Assembly (NCBI GenBank): GCA_017590115.1
Contig: JAGGNK010013558.1
Coordinates: 17,378,574 to 17,442,573 of the forward strand
Direction of reading: 5' to 3'
DNA length: 64,000 nt
From: Montifringilla adamsi
Lineage: Eukaryota > Chordata > Aves > Passeriformes > Passeridae
Shown: in pieces, positions 42,601-54,600 of the stretch
How the letters are laid out: every line of letters starts with the position of its first letter
Position numbering within the stretch: the stretch's first letter is position 1
Position numbers and translations under genes: made by a program
The notes under the pieces: model-generated
What the model was told of the DNA's origin: nothing
Databases searched by the model: none
What the model saw: only the letters and a program-made list of their open reading frames with translations

Positions 42601-45600
42601 TTCATTTCTGCTCCTTGTCCTTCACAGGTTCTGCATCATCTGGGAGAGGTTGGTGAGGGCACACTTTTAATGGCACCAACCTCTGGAGCCATCTCCGATG
42701 TCTGAGTGATTTGAGCTTCGTTTAAATAATTGATGACAAGTGTTAGTCAGAACCTACTGGTGATTCAGGCTGCATTATTCAAAGATATTTACTGACAGTT
42801 ATAGATTGCTCCAAATTTACTTCTCTTTCCAGGCTGCATTAAACTAGGCCCTGCATGACATATGTGTCTATTTAAAAAATAAATAAATCCTTGTTAATAC
42901 ATGTGAAGAACTGTGGGCTTAAGGGCTGTATTTAACCAGATGCAAATAAGCAATAATAATTCATGATGTTTTAGCAGGAAAAGACATTTTGTTTTCAAGT
43001 AGAAAATGCTTTTTGTCCTCTGTCTTGGTTGATGTTCAGGAGTGGACCTGAAAACATCTTTTATTTCAGTGACTTTAATGCAGCTTTCCCCGTACTGTTA
43101 GTTGGGGAATGGTTGGGTATGAGACTTCCTGCCTGCCTCATTAGCCACCCACCAAAGCATCTTCTCTAATGGCTGCAGCTTTTAATCTCTGACACTTAAA
43201 AGCTCTTCTGGCTCCCAACACCATTTAGGAAAAGAAAGTCTGGTCTAGGAGATTCTCCAGAATTGAGTAAGATTACACTGGGCATCTTGCTAAATCTCCT
43301 TTTACCTTTTTTTTTTTTTTCCCCAGAGTAAATATTTCCAATTTCTTTTATTTCACACTTGTAGAGGTGCCTAAAATTCTGATTGAAAATGCTGGAGGAC
43401 AGTGGGATTTTGCCAGGCTGTTGTCAGGAGTGAAGCATGACTAAAGCAAGGCCAGTAATACCAGATTTGCCTTTCAGATTCCTGGCTTTGTCAGAATTCC
43501 TGCAGGTGCCAGTCCCATATAATTGCTTCTCTTCCCTGGTTCCTCGGCAGGAGGAGGAGTGTGCCAGGCAGATGAAGGGTTCATGTGTCCATGTGTGTGA
43601 GCTTCCACACCTTCCTTTGGAAACCACCTCTGGGAGCCATTGGGGAACTCTGTCCCTCTCAGTTTCATGTCCCTGCTGGGAGGAACTTTAGCATTTATCA
43701 CTTTGTTTTATCAGGCTCTTTTTTTTTAATTGTGTGCAGTAAATAATTCCACTGAAAGTCACCAACTCCTTTTATTCCCAGGATTCACTGACATTGCAGC
43801 TGTGCCTGGCTGATGAGCAGGTGCTTCTCCCTGACTTCTCTTTGCTGTTTTCCCTGCAGGAACTGTGGACATGGGTGGCAAACAGTCCACGAGTGGCGAC
43901 GTCTCCGTCACCCAGACCCCTGTGACAGAAAGCATCCAGGATGCCTACAAAGCTGGGGACACCAGCAAGGCCCAAGAGTTGATTAGGTTGTCCTGTGAGG
44001 AGACTGCACTGCAAGTGGAAAAGGTTGGGTTGGGTTACTGCTCTCTCTCAGATTTTATTGGTAAAGATGCCAAAATTTCAAGATGCTGCTGTCTTCTGTC
44101 GTTTTTCCGTGGAGAAAATCCGTTTGGTTGTGTGAATCCCAGACATGGCTGGTTGTTTGGGGCTCTGCAGGAACATGCTCAGGGACACAGTTTGCCCTTG
44201 AAAACACAGATCAGGAAGATGAGGCAGACCACAGGGAGCAGTGTCTGTAGGAACACAGGCTGTGTGAGGAGGGGTGCTGCTGCTGTGGTCACCAAAACAG
44301 GGAAATGCATTTTTCCCCTTAAAAAGGAAGCAGTTTATAGACTTAGCAAAAAATGTATTCCCCCATCAGTGCAAAGGTGGTTAATGACCCCCTGGGAAGA
44401 TTTTGCTGCCTGTGTGTGGAATTTTATCACAAACTCTGTGCCAGCTTCTGCACTGCTCTGCCTTCAGAGCCCTCGTTTTGAGCCTGCTCTTGGCACAGAG
44501 CTGACATGAGTGTTTTGGGAGGGTCCCTGCATGTCAAATCCAGTCACAGTGGCCATCTCCAAAACAGGTAATACTGCATTTTGCAGCTGAGCTGTACAAA
44601 TGCTTTTTCTGTTGGTCCATGAAAAATGAGTTTATATTCACCATTCTGTGCCTCAGGCACTAATGTGAAAAACCATACAAAAAACCAAAATACAAACCCC
44701 AACAAATTATGTGAAAAACCATACAAAAAACTAAAATACAAACCCCAACAAATTAACATAATAAATTTATCAACAATATTAGAATGGCCACTAGTGTTTA
44801 TGACATTCCCAATTAACCATGGCGACAGTGGACATGCCTTGACATGGACACAAATAAACCCATGAAGAAATGCTCTTTCTCTGCCTGCTGCCTTTAACAG
44901 AGAGTTTCTTCTGCTGTATTTCCTTCACCAGTGTCAGCTTTTAGGCATTGCAGCAGCATATGGGGATCTGCAGGCAGTGAGGTACCTGCTGAAGGAGGCG
45001 TTGGTGGTGTTACCAACAGAGCCCAACGATGACAATGCAGCGGTGGTGGCTGCATATTTTGGGCACAAGGACATCGTGAAAGAGCTGCTGGATTCCCTGC
45101 GTGGTAAGCCCTGGGCTGACCCTATCTCTCCTTGAGTTTTTCAGGAGCTGTGTGCTGCAGCTCCAAGCAGGCATTTGGGTTTTTTGGCATTCCTTGGAAG
45201 GGGAGGGGTTTAGTCATGGGAAAGTGCATGCAGGATCAGATCTCTGCTGTGCTTGAAGGAAACTTCCCCCTGGGGAAGAGAAACACATACATAAAAATAT
45301 TCCATGTTTGCAGACTGGAAGTGGAGGAAGATGCCATTGAGACAGTTCATTCCTGTCAGACCTCACAGCTGGGTAACATCCCAGACCCTACAGTGAGATT
45401 AGGGGATTTTCAGGATGCAGCATCATCCCACTGCTGATCCAACAATCTCAGTGGTGCTGGCAGAGTGGCCTGACTGGTCAGGGACACTTTGGGTGCACAG
45501 CTGGCATCCACTCTGTTCTCTGCTTGACATTTTGTTTTGACTTTCAGGGGAATTCCTTCTTTAGAATAATAATTACATTTTACTGAAAATAAAATTATTT

Positions 45601-48600
45601 TTGAGCAGAGACATTTTTTTGACTCAGACATGATTCCTACGGCAGCAGTGGGGCAGGGGGCACAACTCTGGCTCAGGACCAGGAGATGTGTTTGGGTCCC
45701 TGTTGCTCTCTCAGTGTTCTGTGAGCTTGGCAGCTGCTTCTCCCTGGGACCTTCCATGCATTTGGGGTCCAGAGGTGCTGCAGAACATCTGAGGCAAATC
45801 CTTGACCTCAGACACTGCAGTAACACAAGAGCTAAGCTGGCTTCTGCAATATTTAACCTGAATATAGCTCTAGCTCCTCACTGGGACTAAATAGTTGCCA
45901 GTGGCCTGAGAACAGGAATAACCTGTTGGGAAACCTGCTTATTTGGTGTCCTGTTGGAGCACTGGTAATGAAAATAAATGTTCCAGTTCAGGGGATGCAA
46001 TTAAATGTAATATTTCCTTCAGCCAGAAAGGAAGCTGAGTAACCTAGTAGAAAAATTAAATTATATTAATATAATACACTGAGTAATGAAAAGTGACTTA
46101 AGTAGTTTCTGGAAACTTAGCTCAGTTTAGAAGTGACCAAATTCCCTCCAACTCTTGCTTCAGGAGGGTCAGGGGAGGAGCTCTGTACAAACAGAAGCTT
46201 TCAGAAATTTTTATGCAGAACCTTCCAAATGTTTTCTTGGGAAGTTACACAGAAACCAATCACAAGGCTTAGGTATAAATTGCCTAAATTTGCAATTTGG
46301 CTGTTGCACGGCAGTGATTCTCTCTGGAACAAGGAGAACTACTTGTGGCTTACAGCTTAAGTGGAGCCCATTTTTTGTAGCAGGAGGGTGAGGGATTTAG
46401 TGGAGTTGTTAAGAATGCAAAGAGCAATGTAATTTCCACATGGATAAGCTGCAAAAAAGCCTTGACATGTAAAACTTGGGCTTGTGGATGTTCCTGTAAG
46501 TGTTTCAGAGAGGATGTGAATTTGTAAAGTATATGGAGGTATTACAGGGAATCAGGGGAGATTTGGGGACTGCTTATTGTTAGCAGAAATAATTCTGTCC
46601 TGGGCATTTGGTTACTTGTCCACAATTGGGCACACCTAGAGGAGAGTGGTGTTCTACAGGAAAACGTTATTTCTGAAAAAAAAAAAAGCAGTTCGAGAAT
46701 GACTAAAACATCAGCAAATTCATGCTAAAATCAGAACATGGTGTTTTAGTTTTTAGCCTTAAATGATATTTGTCTGACTTTACTATGAATTAATAGTGAA
46801 GAGTTGACCTGAAATGAAATATTTGGAGGGGAAATGAAAGTTTTTGTGGGAGACTTCAGGCTGCAGAAAAAACAAGCTAAAACAATTCCTTTTTTGTTGT
46901 CTGAAGCATTTATTTTTGTTTTATTAATCCAGTAACATTAAAGCTTACCTGATTTTCCCCGTTCTTTGTATCCCTTCTCATGAACTTGGAAGAAGTGGCC
47001 AATCTTGGGTGTTTGGATTTAATGTCTATCTGGATGCAAAGACAGTCCTGATCATCCCTGTTTGGGGTCAGATGTTTATTTATCTGCTGGTGTTTTAGCA
47101 GAACTGTTGCTGCCTTATGAATGCTTAAGTCAGGGACAGACAAAAAATTTCACCCTTTAGCTGGGTGGGTGAAGAAGAACAGTAAAGCAAAGCTGAAAAC
47201 TTTGTGCCTGACCAGCTTAGGACCCTTCTGTGACACACTTTTGCAATGTAACCTGTTCCTTTTGTCCTCAGGAGCTTCACCCTTTCCCAAACCCCTTTGC
47301 AGAGGCATTATTTGTGGGCATTCCTCACGCATCACAGCCCAGCGGCACCAACTAAATCACATTTTGTACGTTTTTTGGTAGGTCCTAATACTTGCCAGCA
47401 GCTCCTGAACTGGATGCTGGCCATAGCCTGCCAGCAGGGCCATTTGGACATTGTCAAGCTCCTGATCCGTGCCTACAGTGCTGACCCAGAGAGCTGTGCA
47501 GTCAGGAGGAACGAGTTCCCCGTCCTCATCCGCCTGCCCCTCTACGCTGCTATAAAGGCAGGTGTGTGTTTGCATGCTTCCACCTTCTGCCCCTTTCCTG
47601 CCACGTCTTCAAAGAATGGCCTGAACTGTTCACACACAGGATGGTATCCGTGGCTTGCCTGGAGTTGGATTTCCAGCAGGATGAATTAAAGTAAAATTGG
47701 CTCTGAATCTGTCGACTCAGCCAAATTAGAGTCAGGGCCTTGGGAGGTTAGATTGCTGTAAATACTGAGAGGCTGAACTTTCCTCTATAAACTCCCAGGG
47801 AAAAGACCCTTAAAAACCAGAATCCTTGCAAGTCAAAGCATTATTGTTATGGACACTCTGGCACACATGCTTGATTTAGGCTGAATAATTTGCACTTCAA
47901 AGCACAGCTGTGTGCGTTGTTTAATAAGATGGGGAAAAAGAGAAAAAAGAAAGAGCCTGGGCCAGCACTTTTACACAGTGTCTTTGCTGTCTCAGTTTGA
48001 CCAAACTGAGTCCTGCCACTGGAGGAAACAGCCTTTACACAGTTCAGTTTCCTTTTTGCACACCCCCACAGTTTTTTTTCGGAAGTGGTTATTTCCCAGG
48101 ATTTCTGTTCAGCTCCTTGCTGTTTCATTTACCTGAGGTGAAGGGACCAAACAATCTGCTTTTCTCCCAAGGGAATGAGGATGTAGCTGTGTTTTTGTTG
48201 CGGAATGGAGCTTTCTTTTGTTCCTACATCCTGATGGACAGTCCTGAATCAAGCAAACACCTTCTGAGGAAGTATTTCATTGAGACAACCCCACTACCAG
48301 GTAGTGCTCCAGCAAAAACAGTAAGTAACCATTTATCTGCCTGAGGAGATGTTGTTTTGAAGGGGCATCATGTTAATAGTTGATAATTGTCATTACATGC
48401 CATGTGGCTGCTGAGTCTTCTCCTCAACAAAGAGCCTTGTGGTTTGCTGCCCTTTTAGAAAGCCCTGCAAGTGGCTTTGGTGCTGAATTACAGGGTGTGA
48501 AACATCAAGGCTTTGAATGGCATCACTGTACAAGACACAGCAACAGCTTCTGTGGGGCAATTTAAGCACCATGGTGTGAGCCAGGGTGTGCTGGGGGCAG

Positions 48601-51600
48601 GAAACACCAACTTTGGGCTCAAAGCCTTCCAGAGAAGAAGCTGGGCTGCTTCTAGCACAAATTACTTCCATGCCATCAGGGTCATCACTCCCTTTAGGTT
48701 CCTGTTGTGCCCTCTGGTTGCAGGGTGATGGCACAAGCTCTGTGGTATCCCTGAGGGTTGGCATGGCACAGAGCTGAGCATGGGAACCCTTCTGTGTCAG
48801 ACAGTGCAGGTAAAAATGGGCTTGGGTGGCTTTTGTTAACAAGGAGCATGAGCAAAGCAATGATCTGCTGAGTATCTTCCCTGCTTCAGATCCTCAGCAG
48901 TAAAAAAGTGTCTCACACTGGTATTGTTACTACTTTACAGGGGAGCACACAGTATTTTGTATATTTGTACTGTTCTCCAGCAGTTTATTTCCAGGCATTT
49001 TGAATTTTTTCCCCTCAATGTGTAGTTTAACCCACACTGAATAGGAGCATCAGATCCCTGAGCTTTCAATGCTTACAGTTTTCATCAGGTCACAAAAATT
49101 TTGCAGTGAAAAGATGTCCCTCATCCATCCAGTTGAGTATCTGTCTGCTCAGCTTGTAGCATTGCAGTCTCTTGGTTCTGCTTTGGTGTTAAGTAACAAT
49201 AAGGAGAGAGGTTTTAGTAGCTTTACAAACTTCTCCATTCTCTGTTTTTCTGCCAGAATCCTCTCACTGTTTTCCTGTTGATACCCTGGGTGTTAGACCA
49301 CATAAGTGAGCTTGACTCCTTTAGGTTCCATCAGTAGATTTAGAGCCCTCTTTGTGCTACTCTTAATTTTGTTGACAGATAATCAAAAGGAATCTGAATT
49401 CTAGATGTGGATAAGAGTTGATAAAATGTCTTTAAGAAGGAAAAAAGAAATCTGTCTGGATAATTCAGCTTGAATAAGCTTGGAATAAATGTTTGAATCA
49501 CAGGGAAGAGGTCTGTTTTCTATGTGAATTTGCTGGCAATATTTAACTTAGCTGCTGTAAAAATGACTCAGCTTTGCTGTTGTCACACCCTGAGCAAAGA
49601 AGAGAGCAGTCTTCAGACATCAGCTAATTGCCAGAAGGGCCTGGTTTAAAAAGAAAGAAAAAGAAAAAAAGCAGAGAAAAAACACAGAATCTTGACCTTG
49701 AATCTCCTAGTAGCTGTTTATTTTTAATATGTTTGCTTATTTAATGCTTTCTCTTTGAATTTATTTTGGCAGACTGGGACAGATTCGGGAGGATCTGTCC
49801 TAGTTTGTCTGCAGAGCTCAGATCTTTGGGAAGTGACACTCACACACCCTGATAACTTTTTAAAACACAACTTTGTGGCAGCTGCAGACAAACTGCCTCT
49901 GTGCTTTCTTCTTGTCTCAGAGGGTTCATCCTGAGGTGGATTTTGCCCTGGGAGGAAGCAAAACTGGGCTGTGTGGGGACTGGGACGTGTGTGGCAGCCA
50001 GCTGCATGTCACAAAGTTCTCCCCTTGGACAGGGAGGGCAAACCAAGCACTGATGATTTCAGAGTGAGCCCAGAACTTCAGAAGGGTTTGTCCTTCTGTG
50101 TTATCTCTGAGAGGAAACACTTGAGCACAGCTGAGCTCCAATCGATTTCACAGCAGTGAATGCAGAGCTATGCATAAAATGTGCCTGAGAGCTGCTTTTG
50201 GCTGCCACACCTTCCAGACAGCCCTTGCACCCAGCACAGCTGCCCTTTCTCAGGCAACAGGAGTTACATCTCATTTTTCTAATATCTGTTTCTCCTTTTT
50301 GTGTTCTTCCCTGGCATAAATTTATACCCACAGCAAACCGCAGTTTTGCTAAAGAGGGGAAGTGGTCCATTTTTACAGGAACAGGTAACAAATGCCAGAG
50401 AGCCTTTGCAATGAAGTGGCCAGGCACAGATTCCAAACTTCAATAGATGTAGTCAGCAGGGAGATAAATGTAACTTTCCATTGTGTGCAGTGTGAGATAC
50501 ATTTAATTTTTCCATTACAGGCCAGAGAAGAGCTTTGTCTGCTGTGTTTTCCCCTAGGAAATATTTTACCAATAGTTTTATATTCAAGCGTACAAACGTA
50601 TGTGTGTGTGTGGGATCCTCCTCTCATTTCTTTATCCTGGTAATCTCACTTACATCACCAGCAGCACAGAGCACAGCAGCAGTCCCACACAAGATTCAGA
50701 GCAGAGTTGTTGATGGAGGGAGCAGATCCCTGTCCTCAGATTATCCCATCTCCAGCAGGAGTGAGGTTCTGGAGCATGTCACGTCATTTAGGAGAAATGC
50801 ACAACAGCCTCTCTTAATCACCTTACCAGACAGCCTCAGATTTAAGTAAATATTTTTCATATTTATAGTTGATCCTTTGCCCAAGAGCAGCGGGGTTTCT
50901 GCTCCTGCACAATTTCCAGTCCTTTGCCTCAGTGCATCCCCTGACATTGCTGCAGTAGATTTCAATTTAGTCTTCAGGGCTTGTATTGAGAAATTATTCC
51001 TTTGGCAGAAGAAGGGAGTCTGAAGAGGTTTTCTTTGACCTTCTGAAGAGCAGTGAGCCCTGAGCTAACATCCTCTGAACTCTGTCCCTGGTTTAGCACA
51101 GAGTTCACCACCAGCCCCAAACTGAGAAGGGCTGGGCTGAGCCCTGAGCCCTGTGAGTTTGGCATCACAGACCTTTGGCATCAGAGAAACAGCTTTTCTG
51201 GGAAAACAGTGCAGATCATGAAGTATGAGTTGGGGAGTAAATCCCCTCTCTTTGTGGCACTGCTGTCGAGATTTCTTTCACTTAATTAACATTTTCACTG
51301 CAGAGTCCTGAGCCAACCAAACCCCTAAGGTAACTCAGCTGATACCAGGGTAGTGGTACCAGCTGAATTTGGTTCACTGTCTAAGTCAGATAGAGGGGTT
51401 TGGTTGGTCCTCCAGTTTGCAGAGACACTGTCAGTCCTTGTCTCTGGATGGGAAGGAGAGCACTGATTGCTGGGATTCAAAAAGCTGCCTTGGATACAGG
51501 ACACCAACCCTGATAGCAGGTGCTGGATTTCACAATCTTGTCTGTGGTTTCATAAGTCATTATCTGCATTCTACAGGTATCTCCTTATCACATCAAATAC

Positions 51601-54600
51601 CCTGAGGCCATGCCTCTGCATTTTTGAGGGAAATTATACGCAGCAAATTAAATGCAAAATAGAGATGGTTTATCAGCCTGCAAAGAGGAGCAGCACAGAC
51701 ACAAGGTCCTGCTTGCAGCCCCTAAAAGAAGGCTGTAAGGTTGTATTATTACTGCACTGTTTGGTGTACTCAAGGACAAGTTCTTTTTTCCTAAGCCAAG
51801 GGATTTGTGGTACGTGTTACAGGTGAGAGAAAAGTTCAGAAATCTGCATACTGAATTTAAAACCAGAGTTTCTAAGCAGGAAGCTGTTAAATATGCAGAA
51901 TGGGAAATCTGGCAGTAAAGCAGGGTATGTGTGGTGTGAGAGTGAAAGCTTCGCAGTGCAGCTCCCACTGGGTGCTGTGCACTTTGCAGTAGCAGTGGAG
52001 ACTCTGCTTACTTTGATTTCTTGTTGCTGCTGGCTTGCTGTGTTTTACAGGGGTGCCTTGTGGCATGGCAGTGGATGTAGCTTTGAACAAACAGCTGGAG
52101 CTCTCTGCCTTGGTTTCCCCAGTGGCACAATGGGCATAATATTTCCATTCATATTTGCAGGGCTGTCCTGAGGCATCACGAGTGAAGGTTTGAAAAGCAC
52201 AGTGTCTACACTAAGTACAACTACTGTCAATATCTAAAAAGTGCATCTGTTTGAACTTACCCTTTGTTCCATTCTCCAGAACATTTGAACTGTCTGATCT
52301 ACATGACCAGTCCTGAGTCTGGGTTTTGTTTCCCTTTTCTTTCTCTCCTTTTCCCAAACACATTCCTTTTAATTCTGAATTTGGGGTTAAAAGTCCAAAG
52401 ATCTAAATACTGGGCATTGGAAAAGAAAGCAAATTAAATTTGCTGTCGGGTTCTTGCTGCCTCCTGGTGGAGAATTAACAATCATTCAATTGAGGCTGGT
52501 TTTGGGATGAGTTGTGTCAAAACCAACAAGTTTATGAAAACGTTTTGGGAATATAATTTTTAAAATGTGCATTTCAGGACAAGGATTGGAATGCAATGAG
52601 GTGATCTTGAAAATGAAGCCTTGGGTTGTTTCCTTGCATTGATGACCATTATGTGTTCACACTTTCTTCTGTCCAAGCTGGACCCTGAAGAGTATGGACT
52701 GGTGAAGAGGTCCAGGTCCCCTGCTTGAGCTTGCTCATGGTCTTTGGAGTGAAATCATGGAGCAGATACAGCAGGGGCTGCTGATATTCAGGCATGATTT
52801 CATCTCTGAGTCAGTTTAATTCCTAGAAGCAGGTTGGAAAGTGAACAAAATGTTTATGGCCTATGCTCTGCTCTGCCAGATTCCCAGTGGTGTAGCACAG
52901 GCTGAGACCAACTGGGATTTCACTGATGTGGTTTTCTCTTCTCTCTCTGACACATGCAGGCTTTGTGTGTGAACTGGTCAAACCTCAAACTGCCCTGGGT
53001 GGATCTAGACTGGCTGATCGATATCTCCTGCCAGATAACTGAGCTTGATCTCTCTGCTAACTGCCTGGTGTCCCTCCCCTCTGTGATCCCATGGGGGCTG
53101 ATCAACCTGAGGAAGCTCAGCCTGGCTGACAACCAGCTGACAGAGTTACCCAGCGTGCAGTCCTCTGATGAGATCATTTGTACAAGGTGTGTGCTCCCCA
53201 CAAAGCTGAGCCTGCAGGGAGAGCAGCCTCAAACTGGGCTTGAGAGAGACTGTGTAAGGGGAGAGCATATTGCAGGAGCTTCTTGATCTGTTTTCTGTCT
53301 GCTGCAAGGTTTAGCTTAGCATTTGCCCCTCTGCTTTCTCAGGGTTTCCAAGTTTATTGTCAGGACAGTTGTGGGGACTTTTATTCCTGTGTTGCCTCTG
53401 GTTTTCTCCAGCTCTAAGCTGGCTCAGAGTGACATTTACTGGCTGATACCAATTATTTAATCTGCTGTCTATCCAGAGCACCTCTCCCTGCTCCCCGGAA
53501 GGGTTAATTTTCTAATGAGGGTTTTATGCTTTGCCTTGTGAGGCACACTTCAGCTGCTTACATTCAGAACTGAAGCTGTCCTGGTAAAACAGATGTCTGT
53601 GGCAACAAGAGGCTTTGCTAGTGTTTTACTGGTGCCTGACAGATTGTTCTGTACTCACAGGTTACTTGAGGTTGATGTATCCAGCAACAGGCTCTCCACT
53701 CTCCCTACTGGATTCCTACATCTTAAAAACCTTAAAAAACTCACTGCTTCCAAAAACTACATGGAGAAGTTGTTTGACGAGGAAAACAGTACGTACAGTC
53801 CAGTGTTTGGCTTGTGTTTCGAGGCTGGGCTGTAGGGAAGAACCCCAAAATGTTAAAATAATGGCTTAAATGGCTTAAAAGCTCTCATGCTGATACCAAG
53901 GCCACAATGTTTCATGTTTTCCAGCAACTAATTGGATTGGTTTAAGGAAGCTGCAGGAGTTTGACGTCTCTGACAACAGGTTGGTGGAACTTCCAACGGT
54001 TTTTCTATACTGCTTCAAGTCCCTAAACATACTGAATGTTTCCAGAAATCAGCTGAAAGTGTTTCCAGACCCCTGGGCCTGCCCCCTGGTAAGTTGAACT
54101 GCTCTGACAAAGTCAGAGGCTAAAAAAACTGTTGAAACAATGCAAAAAAAAATGGACTGTGATGCTTAAAAAGCTGTCAGATGCTTAAAAGGCTGTTCTG
54201 TAGGAGTGCCCCTGCCAAATTTGGTTTATGGGTTTCAGATGCAGTCTTTCTGAGGTTCCACCCTGTTCTCACCATGTTGATGGCATTGATGGAAAAGTTT
54301 TAGAAATGTTCCTTACATGGATGTGTTCATTTTCTCTGTGGTTCTTCTGAGCAGAAATGTTGTCAGGATCATTTTACAAAACACCCAACTTTCACCAGGG
54401 GTAACTTTGCCCAAACCCATGGCAAGCTAGGACATCTGTATCCACACCCATCACTGTGATTTTATTCCTCATTTTTACAGGGACAGCAGGGGAACAGTAT
54501 CCTCTGGGGAAGTGTGTGTTTGTGGTTGAAAAGCAAATGGGGGTGGGTGATTTTCAAAATAGTTTTTGGAATACTTTTTGCCCACCAAAGAGTTTGACCA

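Larger units (their letters stand above)
27639..43859 (+). other. LRRK1 16.2-kb intron separating the first two coding exons
   Basis: Bounded by gtaaat and tccctgcag. It contains CR1 fragments (31195-31270 and 32938-33092), poly-T tracts (28186-28202, 35901-35923, 38129-38147), a 28-bp duplication at 29792 and a 63-bp duplication at 42402. No exon supported by both splice sites and homology was found. Several AT-rich low-CpG stretches (about 37,200-37,330 and 42,720-42,990) resemble conserved non-coding DNA in composition only. Confidence 0.75.

Noticed and set aside
43871..43873. ATG at 43871 as the LRRK1 start codon
   Set aside because: The frame extends upstream through the acceptor, and the 27572-27638 exon supplies sequence matching the human N-terminus in the right phase.
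53593..53869. Overlapping 80-84-codon frames as separate genes
   Set aside because: The first contains LRRK1 coding exon 7 in its true frame with intron on both sides; the other is a shadow frame.
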